A stretch of DNA of 36,625 nucleotides, taken from NCBI GenBank assembly GCA_014584305.1, contig JACTND010000152.1, positions 1-36,625 of the forward strand. Reading direction: 5' to 3'. Below the pieces are notes generated by a model, which was not told the DNA's origin, did not search any database, and worked only from the letters and a program-made list of their open reading frames with translations. This stretch comes from Planctomycetota bacterium (GTDB lineage Bacteria > Planctomycetota > Planctomycetia > Pirellulales > Pirellulaceae). A program made the translations under genes and the position numbers. The first letter of the stretch is position 1. Every line of letters starts with the position of its first letter. Of this stretch, positions 18,076 to 26,210 are shown in pieces.

Positions 18076-18732
18076 ATGAGTCCAAAATGTTACAGCTCTG
18101 AGAGTCCCCGCGTGGAACAGTCGCAAACCGAATCGAGTTCCGTGGAATTGGCCGATTTTGCCGCCTTGATGGAGCGGGCCGGGCAAGGCGACACAGCCGC
18201 CCAAACCTGGATTTGCGAGCATTATGAGCCGAAAGTTCGCATCATCGCCCGCGTGATGATGGGGCCGGCCCTCCGCGCGCATTTTGATTCGCTGGATCTC
18301 GTGCAATCGGTGCATCGCAGTTTGTTGGTTGGCCTCCGCGATCAGAAGTTTGACATTTCGTCGCCGCAAAAGCTGGTGGCGTTGGCCAGCACGATCGTGC
18401 GGCGGAAGGTCGCGCGCAAATGGCGCCGCACGCGCCGCCAAATCTCGCTGGGGGCCGAGAGCCAGGAACAGGGCGATCTGGCGCACACCTTGAGCGCTTT
18501 GTCCAGCCCGGAAGCAGCGCCGGAAAAAGTCGCGGAGTTTAACGATCAAGTGCAACGCGTGTGCAGCCAAATGAATGACCTCGAGAAGCAAATGCTGTCG
18601 TTGCGCCTCGAAGGCCACACCTGGCAAGAGATCGGCGAATTGATCGGTTTGCATCCTGTCGCCACCCGCGTCCGCTGGACCCGCCTCCGCCAGCGCCTGC
18701 AGAATGCCGGCATCGCCGCCGATTGGATGTGA
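18076..18732 (+). CDS. ECF sigma factor, planctomycete type, paired with a Ser/Thr kinase
   Basis: A protein of 218 residues from the ATG at 18076; a GTG at 18112 with GAGAG 7 nt upstream is an alternative. Region 2 is HFDSLDLVQSVHRSLL with RKVARKWRRTRRQISL following. Region 4 has a helix-turn-helix, LEGHTWQEIGELIGLHP then VATRVRWTRLRQRL. This matches the ECF groups abundant in Planctomycetota. The neighbouring divergent gene encodes a kinase with WD40 repeats. Pairs of ECF sigma factor and Ser/Thr kinase are a recognised theme in this phylum, where the kinase is thought to control sigma-factor activity in place of an anti-sigma factor. That link is inferred here from position only. No FecR-like anti-sigma gene is present. 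Confidence 0.88.
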   Translation: MSPKCYSSESPRVEQSQTESSSVELADFAALMERAGQGDTAAQTWICEHYEPKVRIIARVMMGPALRAHFDSLDLVQSVHRSLLVGLRDQKFDISSPQKLVALASTIVRRKVARKWRRTRRQISLGAESQEQGDLAHTLSALSSPEAAPEKVAEFNDQVQRVCSQMNDLEKQMLSLRLEGHTWQEIGELIGLHPVATRVRWTRLRQRLQNAGIAADWM

Positions 18733-18743
18733 TTGCCACAAAA

Positions 18744-18763
18744 GATGGGACCACCGTCCCATC
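18744..18763. terminator. Terminator-like hairpin after the ECF gene
   Basis: GATGGGAC (18744-18751) and GTCCCATC (18756-18763) form a perfect 8-bp stem with a CACC loop, 12 nt after the stop codon of the sigma gene. No T-run follows on the plus strand; a TTTT follows on the minus strand. A second small stem (TCGACT/AGTCGA) lies at 18779-18793. Confidence 0.4.
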
Positions 18764-18993
18764 CAAACGGCTTCCGCATCGACTAAGAGTCGACGTTCTT
18801 GGCAGAGGCCAGCCCGACTACTTACCCCGAACTTTCATAAAAAGGATGGTCTCGGCCGACAGTCCCGCGCGGCCGCTAGGAGGAACAAACTCCCCGAAAA
18901 CCTCACTCGGTATATTTTCTGTAGCAAAACGTTGTTCGGCTGGCATCTGCTGTGTGATTGGGCATGTTATTGACCTCCAATGGAGTATCGCAC

Positions 18994-21900
18994 ATGATCG
19001 GAAATCGTCCCAAATTCGGTTTAAACGTATCTCCCCGTCGCGGAATCGCTCGCCGCGATCGCTCCCAATCGGCAGGTGCCCTGACGTTCGCTGCACTGGA
19101 ACCGCGGCAGTTGTTTGCCGGGTTACCGCAATTGATTGACATCGTGGTCGGTGCCGGAGCGTCGAATCCTTCGCAATTCACGAATGTCAATAACACCGTG
19201 TTCTTCGCGGCCACCACACCGGAACACGGAAACGAGTTGTGGAAGACCGATGGGACCAAGGACGGAACAGTCCTGGTCAAGAATATCCGCCCCGGCGCCG
19301 ACAGCTCCCTCCCCAGCAATCTCATCAATGTCAATGGTTTCCTGTTCTTCAGTGCCGACAATGGCGTACATGGAGCGGAGCTATGGCGCAGCGACGGGAC
19401 GGCGGCGGGAACCTATATGATTATGGATATTTACGCCGGGGCCTCGACTTCCGCCATAACCGAAATGACGAACGTCAGCGGTACGTTATTCTTTTCCGCT
19501 TTGACCAATGATTCGGGCAAAGAGTTGTGGAGGAGCAATGGCAAATTGGACGGTACGTTTATGGTAAGAGATATCTACTCGGGCCCCACGAGTTCCTATC
19601 CGCGCCGCTTGACTAACGTCAATGGCGTTCTATTTTTTGCAGCGAATGATTCTGACCACGGTGCCGAAATTTGGCGGTCGGGTGGATCTAACGGGACTAC
19701 GGTGTTGGTCAAAGATATTTGGAGTGGATCGGGAAGTTCTGGCCCAGATTCCTTAGTGAACGTCAATGGAATGCTCTTCTTTGCGGCCGCAGCGCAAGAA
19801 TCAGGGAGAGAGTTATTCCGCAGCGACGGCACGCAACTGGGCACGTTCCTCGTCAAGGATATCAACCAGTCCGGGCATTCGAATCCGGAGGGCATGGCGA
19901 ACATTAATGGCACTCTGTTTTTCCGAGCAAACAATGGCGTCTCCGGCACGGAGTTATGGAAAAGCAATGGTACCTCGGCGGGTACCGTGCTGGTCAAGGA
20001 TATCAGTAGTGGTTCGCCAAGTTCTTCCCCCCAGCTTCTGACGAATGTTAACGGCACCTTGTTCTTCGTAGCGACGGACGGAACTAACGGAAGGGAGTTG
20101 TGGAAGTCGAATGGGACCAATGCCGGTACTGTATTGGTTCGAGATCTACAACCAGGTTCCGGGGATAGTTCGCCATTTAGTTTGACCAATGTTGGCGGCA
20201 CTTTGTTCTTCGGCGCAACAACGGGTGCCAGCGGCACGGAATTGTGGAAAACCGATGGGAGTGCTGCGGGAACTGTGATCGTCAAGGACCTGGGTCCTGG
20301 CGCGGCAGGGTCATCTCCAAGTTTTCTCACGAACGTCAATGGGCATCTCATCTTTCACGCAAACAATGGTACGGCAGGCGCGGAACCCTGGATCATGGAC
20401 GGAGGTGGCGAGGCAACTGTGCCTATTGAAGGGGCGATATCGCCGGGTGTTTCAGGACTTGGCGTTGCCTTCAATCCCGTGTCGTCGTCAGTCCCTGGCA
20501 TGGGCGTGGCGGGCGTAGGAGTTAAACCGCCGACCAAGCCTGCACAGCTTTCAACGATAGACATCATGCAGGGCATCGCGGGTTCCGATCCGTTGGAGTT
20601 TACTAATGTGAACGGCATTACATTTTTTACCGCTGAAACTGCGTCGCAGGGGCGCGAACTGTGGCGGACGGATGGTACTCCGGCGGGAACGTACCTGGTC
20701 AAAGACCTTTTTCCCGGTGCGGCTTGGTCGAACCCGGAATATCTCCTCAATGTCAACGGAACTCTGTACTTTCGCGCCAATGATGGCGTGACTGGCATCG
20801 AGTTATGGAAATCGGATGGTACTGAGGCGGGCACCGAGCAGGTCAAGGATATTGAACCTGGCGCGGGTTCGTCGTCCCCGAGCAAGTTGACCAATGTCAG
20901 TGGGCGCCTCTTTTTTGTGGCCGGCGATTCCGTTCACGGGAATGAACTATTTGTCAGCGATGGAACCGCCGCTGGCACCAAACTAGTCGGCGATATCATG
21001 CCAGGCCCATTATCAAGTCTTCCTAGTAATCTGATCAATGTGCGCGGCATACTCTACTTCACCGCGAACGATGGAGTTCACGGCACCGAACTCTGGAGGT
21101 CGAATGGCTTAGGATCCGTAATGGTGAAGGATGTGAACCCCGGTGCCAATAGTTCGTTCCCATCGTCGTTAACGGAAGTCAATGGTCGGCTCTACTTTTC
21201 CGCACTGTCATCGACGCAGGGGCGGGAACTTTGGAAATCAAGCGGGAATGCCGCAGGCACCCTCATCGTCAAGGACATTTATTTTGGTGCCGGCTGGTCA
21301 ACGCCGGGTGGCATGACAAACGTCAAAGGGAACCTGTTCTTTCACGCCTATCATCCGGACCATGGTCGTGAACTTTGGCGCACCAATGGTGCTGAAGCGG
21401 GCACGGTGCTGGTGAAAGACATTGTGCCGGGCATAGTAAGCGGCTTGCCATCAGGTTTGACCAATTTGAACGGCACGCTGATGTTCGCGGCGCATACACC
21501 TGAGGCAGGGTCCGAGTTATGGCGTAGCAATGGAAAGCAGGTAGGCACGGTAATGGTCAAGGACATTCATCCCGGTCCCGACTCTTCGTTTCCCGACAAT
21601 TTCACTGTCCTCAATGGTTCGTTATTCTTCACAGCCAACAACGGGCAACATGGGACCGAATTGTGGACTGCTGGGGTCTTTTCCAATACAGTGAAGATGG
21701 TGGCAGATATTGCTCCAGGCGAGGCAGGTTCTTTTCCCTCGCAATTGAGGCCGATCGGCGATCATACGCTTTTTTTTAAGGCCAACAATGGCAGTCAAGG
21801 TAAGGAGTTGTGGCGATTGAGCAATTTCGCACCGTCCAACAGCCCACAGTCTAGCCCAGAATCGCCGGAGTGGGACATATCCACTCGAGACAAATCACTC

Positions 21901-22176
21901 GGGCCCATACCAAACATGTTCTTCTTGCCGTCTGGCAACGGCCCACGGATATCCGTAAAAGACCGAATGGGGTATCAACCGCGGACGCGCGAGGCCTTGC
22001 CCCTTAGCGAGCCTTCTGCCCAATTAACCACGACGGACGTCATTGACGGGGCAATCGTCCACGCGGATGCCGGCTTCTGGTCAAGCGACAACAAACAGAA
22101 ATCGTTACCGTACTTCTCAGTCGCCCACGATCTCGATTTGTTGTTCGCCAATGGTCTTGTTACCGACTGGGTGTAA
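18994..22176 (+). CDS. Surface protein of ELWxxDGT repeats with LEPR-XLL N-terminus
   Basis: A protein of 1060 residues. The ATG at 18994 has GGAG at 18982-18985, 8 nt upstream. An Arg-rich N-terminus leads to LTFAALEPRQLFAG (about residues 30-43), the planctomycete LEPR-XLL motif seen on exported giant proteins. Then about 18 repeats of about 48 residues follow, each with LTNVNGTLFF, a small loop, ELWRSDGTxAGT and LVKDI. This is the ELWxxDGT repeat family, probably a beta-propeller. The array is in two halves of about nine units, split by a Pro/Val/Gly-rich linker near residues 475-535 (GVSGLGVAFNPVSSSVPG). The terminal 120 residues lack repeats. Partner or ligand are unknown. A surface adhesin or structural role is plausible. 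Confidence 0.9.
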   Translation: MIGNRPKFGLNVSPRRGIARRDRSQSAGALTFAALEPRQLFAGLPQLIDIVVGAGASNPSQFTNVNNTVFFAATTPEHGNELWKTDGTKDGTVLVKNIRPGADSSLPSNLINVNGFLFFSADNGVHGAELWRSDGTAAGTYMIMDIYAGASTSAITEMTNVSGTLFFSALTNDSGKELWRSNGKLDGTFMVRDIYSGPTSSYPRRLTNVNGVLFFAANDSDHGAEIWRSGGSNGTTVLVKDIWSGSGSSGPDSLVNVNGMLFFAAAAQESGRELFRSDGTQLGTFLVKDINQSGHSNPEGMANINGTLFFRANNGVSGTELWKSNGTSAGTVLVKDISSGSPSSSPQLLTNVNGTLFFVATDGTNGRELWKSNGTNAGTVLVRDLQPGSGDSSPFSLTNVGGTLFFGATTGASGTELWKTDGSAAGTVIVKDLGPGAAGSSPSFLTNVNGHLIFHANNGTAGAEPWIMDGGGEATVPIEGAISPGVSGLGVAFNPVSSSVPGMGVAGVGVKPPTKPAQLSTIDIMQGIAGSDPLEFTNVNGITFFTAETASQGRELWRTDGTPAGTYLVKDLFPGAAWSNPEYLLNVNGTLYFRANDGVTGIELWKSDGTEAGTEQVKDIEPGAGSSSPSKLTNVSGRLFFVAGDSVHGNELFVSDGTAAGTKLVGDIMPGPLSSLPSNLINVRGILYFTANDGVHGTELWRSNGLGSVMVKDVNPGANSSFPSSLTEVNGRLYFSALSSTQGRELWKSSGNAAGTLIVKDIYFGAGWSTPGGMTNVKGNLFFHAYHPDHGRELWRTNGAEAGTVLVKDIVPGIVSGLPSGLTNLNGTLMFAAHTPEAGSELWRSNGKQVGTVMVKDIHPGPDSSFPDNFTVLNGSLFFTANNGQHGTELWTAGVFSNTVKMVADIAPGEAGSFPSQLRPIGDHTLFFKANNGSQGKELWRLSNFAPSNSPQSSPESPEWDISTRDKSLGPIPNMFFLPSGNGPRISVKDRMGYQPRTREALPLSEPSAQLTTTDVIDGAIVHADAGFWSSDNKQKSLPYFSVAHDLDLLFANGLVTDWV

Positions 22177-22265
22177 CCTTGATGAAAAACAACGGGATAA
22201 GTCGGACAAACATCGATGGGAATCCGTTGACTTGACGCAGTCCCTTAAGAATCCTACATCATCGG

Positions 22266-22284
22266 ATGCGCGCGTCTCGCGCAT
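22266..22284. terminator. Terminator-like hairpin between convergent genes
   Basis: ATGCGCG (22266-22272) and CGCGCAT (22278-22284) are perfect complements with a CGTCT loop. It lies between the ELWxxDGT gene and the hydrolase gene that converge here. There is no T-run, so it could work in both directions or be Rho-dependent. Confidence 0.35.
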
Positions 22285-22308
22285 GTTGGGTTGCGGGCGA
22301 AGCTAGCC

Positions 22309-23687
22309 TTAGGTTAACGTCCGGACAATGAAATCGACGGTTCTTTTGAAGTCCAAGTAATTGTTATGGTGGACGGAGTCGTTGGTGCCGAAGTCCAGGC
22401 AGTGCGCTTTGGGGATGGTGAGTAGGTGACCAAGGTCGCCCATCGACGAGCGATCGACGACCAGATCATGCGGACCGGGAAACACGATATCGGCCGCGGC
22501 CGCTTTCAATCGTTTGCCCGCTTCCGTAAAGTACCGCCAAAATGCCCAACCGGGATCGGTCGGCCTGAAACTGGAGACCACCGCAAAATAGTTGTCCGCG
22601 ACGTTGGCGAGGGCCCGCGCGCGGAGCGCCGTCAATTCGGGGGCATTCTGCACGCGCGACTGGGCATCAAGTCCGGGAACCAGCGCGATCACCGCGTCAG
22701 CTACGGGCGTCTTGGCCGCCAACGACATCGCCGAACAGACCAGTGACATCAGGACTTGAGCCACCGACAGGAAAGGGACGAGATTTGCCGCCGCGCCTAT
22801 AGCGTGATTGACGATGTTTCCAACGTTAGTCAGATAGTCGATTGTCGCGCGCACGCGATCAGGCGCCGCCAAACTGGTGCCTGCCAGCGGCGATCCGACG
22901 AAAACGACCTTGCCCCGTTCGCCCGCCGCTCTATTGAGAACCTCATACCACCACCGGGCGACCAGTCCACCGCGGCTGTGGCAGAGAATATCGTAGGTCA
23001 CACCGGTCGGTAGCCGCGCGCAGAGTTCGAGTGCATTCAGCAATGGACTGCGCGACAGGGTCGGATGGCTGAAAAAGAGAACGGCAGCATATTTGTTCTG
23101 CGCCCAGTCGAGAAACGACTGGGTCGCGCCTGTGACTGTTTCGCGCAAACAAGCGACGAAGAAGCGACGAAGTTCTCGCTGTTGCTGAACGTGCCGTGAA
23201 TCACCAACAAGATGCGCTCGCCGGCGACGATTGGTTGAGAGAGTTCTTTCAATCCGCCATCGCGATAGTGCCACACACCCGGCCGCGGTGTCAATTTCCC
23301 ATCGACATGCGACAGAAACTTGTGGACATCGGATAGCCCCACGGTCTCGAACGAGTACTGGTCGATGATCTCCAAAGTTTCCGGAGTTGGACCGCGCCGC
23401 GCTCCGCGCCGTTTCCCGGCCAATTGGGAGGTTCCCACTGCGCCGGGATGCCAGCGGAGAACGCCTTGCGGATCGACCGCCAGCGTCATAAGCGCTTCGC
23501 CTTCGTCGCGCCGCAATAGGCGTTTGGCGCGCAGCAGGGCCGTCGATTTGCGGCGGCGATTGGACCAGGTCGGCTCGGAAACCGTCGGCGAGATCCCGGC
23601 GACGGCGCCAGCCTTGACCATCCGTGTGCGCAGCGACTCCCAGCGCGAGGCATCTCCCGGTCCCGATGGGGATTGTTTGACCATCAT
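22309..23687 (-). pseudogene. PGAP1-like alpha/beta hydrolase, frameshifted by an 11-bp tandem duplication
   Basis: The gene begins at ATG 23687, overlapping the stop of the upstream gene as ATGA, with GGAGAA a few bases before. The first 175 codons, ending ERILLVIHGTFSNSENFVA, run in one frame; the continuation (CLRETVTGATQSFLDWAQ) is in another. The break is at 23151-23172, where the 11-mer AAGCGACGAAG stands twice in tandem. Removing one copy leaves 1368 nt, an exact 455-codon frame with its stop at 22309. The repaired protein has the oxyanion strand HGTFS (164-168), the nucleophile elbow CHSRGG (Ser234; Cys replaces the usual first Gly) and later GPHDLVVDRSS and KAHCLDF as acid/His candidates. 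This is the PGAP1/lipase-like alpha/beta fold (I recall it as DUF7379). It may be a sequencing or assembly error, or a real recent inactivation. Confidence 0.8.
23151..23172. repeat. 11-bp tandem duplication causing a frameshift
   Basis: AAGCGACGAAG at 23151-23161 is followed directly by an identical copy at 23162-23172. Eleven is not a multiple of three, and each frame of the hydrolase is open only on its own side of this site. Confidence 0.9.
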
Positions 23688-25966
23688 CGATTCTCCGGCA
23701 AAGGAAGGACGCCGCGGCTCCGAGCGAGGACGATGTCCAGCAGGCATTCGAATTCGTTTCGATCGGCCAGGTTCTCGCCGCCGACCTCAATCGCTTCATC
23801 CAACGATTGGGCCGCTGTCACCATTACGCTCTCCACGGGGACCAAGAGTCCTCGATCAATGGCTTTCAGCATGCGGTGGAACCCCGTCGGCTTCAGCACC
23901 CATCGATCGTCTGAGTTTCGTTGATCCATGTCATCGGAGCGAAAACTGGAAGTCAACGGTCCGGTGGGTTGACTGTGCGACGCCGATTCCCATCCGCCCC
24001 AAAAATCTTCGTGCGCTTTCGGTGTTTGCCAATAGCCAGGAAACGCATGGCCCTTGAGCAGAAACAGGACTGGATAAATGTCGATTTCCTCTAAACAAGC
24101 CGCCAGCAACACGGCCAAATCCAGGCAGGTCCCTGTACCCGTTTCCAAAATCTCGCTGGGAGTCCGAATCCGCTGGGAACCTTCGGTGTAGCTGGGCGGC
24201 GGATTGGTGTAAGTGATCGGCAATTCATCTGCCAAGGCGTGCCAGATGGCCTCCACTTGATACGTAGCATAATCCCACGTGTCGCGTTGGCGGTGGACGA
24301 CTTGTTGATAGCCGTCGAAGCCGGCCGCGCGATCGCGGGCAATCAACTGTAGTAGTCGTTTCGCTCGATCCTTGATGCGCGTCACTGCCGGATCGCGCGG
24401 TTGAACAAACGAAGGCAACCAATGGCGGTCGTCGTCCGTGTCGGTCCATTCGTTCATTGGCAGAATCCGCACGACAAAGTTCTTGTCGTACAGCGAGTGG
24501 CCTTGCCACTCCACCGAGACTTTCAATGTCGTCACCACGGTTTCGCGATGAAGGCGCAGATGGCTGCTGACCAACGAAAAGGGTAAATCTTTTGTGAACT
24601 TTTGGCCAGCGCCAGTCAAATGAACGGTCAGCGATTGCGTCAGATCCTTATCGCCTAACGACAGGACAGCGCGTATCTGGATACCGTCGATCCTTCGATC
24701 CGTGTGGTTGCGAAGGTAAAAACTTTTGAACAAACTGCGGCCATTGTGCAGCAACGAATAATTGATTGTTTCAAACACTGCCACTTCGACCGACAGCATA
24801 TCTTTCCAATCGGGCAAGGCCGACACTTCGTCCGGCGTCATCTGGGGCAGCGGCCCTCGATCGATGGCCAACGGCAACTGGTCTTTTCCCGCGCGGCGGC
24901 TTGGGGTTTTAGGGTGGGGCAACAGCGATTCGGCGCTCCACAAGACAATGCCTGACCCGGCCAAGGGCAAGTCGCCGCGCATGATATTCGCTAGGGCCTG
25001 CGGGAACGCCTGGCGGCAACTCCCCGACTGGCCCCATTGCCGATAGAACTCGGCGAAGAACAATTCCGCCAGCGCATCATCGATCGAATCTTGAAAGGCC
25101 ACGGCACAGGCGGCGCCCTCGGCCACGCATAACGGTGCAATCCTCGCGGCGGAATGGTAGAGGTTTAATCCCACCAACGCCGGCCGCGCTGCACCAATGG
25201 CCTGACCCAACTCTGCCGCCGAAACAGGAACCGCCCCTTGCGATGCCACGGGCGCACGCAAATACATGCCGTCGTCGAACTGGTCGTCCAAGTGCCTCAA
25301 CAGCTCGGCCCCCTGATGGTTGTCCACACCCGTGATATGAACGACCAGCGGCCGTCGTTGCCGCAGATTCTGTTTGAGTTCGGTCAACGAAGGATTGATG
25401 ATATTGTAGGTCGGGCCTTTCCATTGGGGACCCGATAAGTTCTCCGGTACGATGCGGCGTTCGCGATCAAATGTGTAGTACTTGCTCAATGCGCCAGGCG
25501 CCGACTCGACCATAACCAGCGGTTGCCCCGCGTCCGTTTTGGGTTTCGCCGGACGGCGCGTCTGTCTCAATCGCCGAACCACCAGCGGAACCGGTTGGTT
25601 CGGTGCCAAGGGAATCACCCGAGTCAGGATGAATTCCCAGGGCATGATTCGCGATTCCCAATTCTCGCCTTCGGTGCGAAACGGAACTTCGACCTCGACC
25701 AACGCAGCGGAACCAAGAGGTTTGAGTAACTCGGTCGAATAGCCCAGCCCGCGAATCTCCTGGCGGAGCAAATCGCGCATCTCCGCACCGATTTCCGTGC
25801 GCCAATGGGCACGATTGCGAATCAGATACGACCAGCGGACGGCAAACCGTTGCAAATCCGACCCGGCCGGGATGTGCAATTCAAATCCGTTATCCGCCCG
25901 GATGGTTGCGCCGATCGGGGAGCGTTTGCGTGCGGTCTTGGCGGTTCGAGCCGGAGTGCGTGCCAT
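23684..25966 (-). CDS. CHAT-like (pseudoprotease) / transglutaminase-like fusion protein
   Basis: A protein of 760 residues; ATG 25966 is preceded by AGGTGA. Three parts can be read. Residues about 20-350 look like a CHAT (caspase-like) domain: VVHITGVDNHQGAEL holds a catalytic-His candidate (His210), and VGLNLYHSA aligns with the usual LNACxSA nucleophile strand, with Tyr270 where Cys is expected; AEGAACAVAFQDSIDDALAEL completes the fold. Residues about 390-505 form a beta-sandwich-like region. Residues about 560-760 resemble the transglutaminase-like module found at the front of some DUF4011-type helicases: RTPSEILETGTGTCLDLAVLL (Cys614), LLKGHAFPGYW (His640) and VPVESV (Glu712). It is translationally coupled to the alpha/beta hydrolase. 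I infer an anti-invader or stress-conflict protein; this is not shown. The domain calls are by eye. Confidence 0.8.
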   Translation of the reverse strand: MARTPARTAKTARKRSPIGATIRADNGFELHIPAGSDLQRFAVRWSYLIRNRAHWRTEIGAEMRDLLRQEIRGLGYSTELLKPLGSAALVEVEVPFRTEGENWESRIMPWEFILTRVIPLAPNQPVPLVVRRLRQTRRPAKPKTDAGQPLVMVESAPGALSKYYTFDRERRIVPENLSGPQWKGPTYNIINPSLTELKQNLRQRRPLVVHITGVDNHQGAELLRHLDDQFDDGMYLRAPVASQGAVPVSAAELGQAIGAARPALVGLNLYHSAARIAPLCVAEGAACAVAFQDSIDDALAELFFAEFYRQWGQSGSCRQAFPQALANIMRGDLPLAGSGIVLWSAESLLPHPKTPSRRAGKDQLPLAIDRGPLPQMTPDEVSALPDWKDMLSVEVAVFETINYSLLHNGRSLFKSFYLRNHTDRRIDGIQIRAVLSLGDKDLTQSLTVHLTGAGQKFTKDLPFSLVSSHLRLHRETVVTTLKVSVEWQGHSLYDKNFVVRILPMNEWTDTDDDRHWLPSFVQPRDPAVTRIKDRAKRLLQLIARDRAAGFDGYQQVVHRQRDTWDYATYQVEAIWHALADELPITYTNPPPSYTEGSQRIRTPSEILETGTGTCLDLAVLLAACLEEIDIYPVLFLLKGHAFPGYWQTPKAHEDFWGGWESASHSQPTGPLTSSFRSDDMDQRNSDDRWVLKPTGFHRMLKAIDRGLLVPVESVMVTAAQSLDEAIEVGGENLADRNEFECLLDIVLARSRGVLPLPENR

Positions 25967-26157
25967 TCAATCACCTGTCCATTTTCATCATAGTTCGCAG
26001 CCCGGCAAAAACCACCCAAATGCTGTTCCCTACAAATGGATCCACGTTTCTGGACTTGGAACGCCAACGCTAACCCCCGATTCTGATCTAGGGATAATGC
26101 GGTCAGGCAATGTCGCACGACGAGATATGTACTCCGTCTATGGAAATCTCGCGTACG

Positions 26158-26195
26158 CCAGTGATCGCTTGGTCAGAACAGGCCTCGATCACTGG
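26158..26195 (-). terminator. Stem-loop downstream of bioF
   Basis: CCAGTGATCG (26158-26167) and CGATCACTGG (26186-26195) are a perfect 10-bp inverted repeat with an 18-nt loop. It begins 16 nt after the bioF stop codon on the minus strand. No T-run follows. It could be a terminator or an operator-like palindrome before the CHAT gene. The remainder of 25967-26210 shows no gene. Confidence 0.45.
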
Positions 26196-26210
26196 AGGTT
26201 CCGTTTTTCT

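Noticed and set aside
18016..18762. A 248-codon minus-strand frame over the ECF gene
   Set aside because: Antisense to the clear sigma factor; the translation shows no domain.
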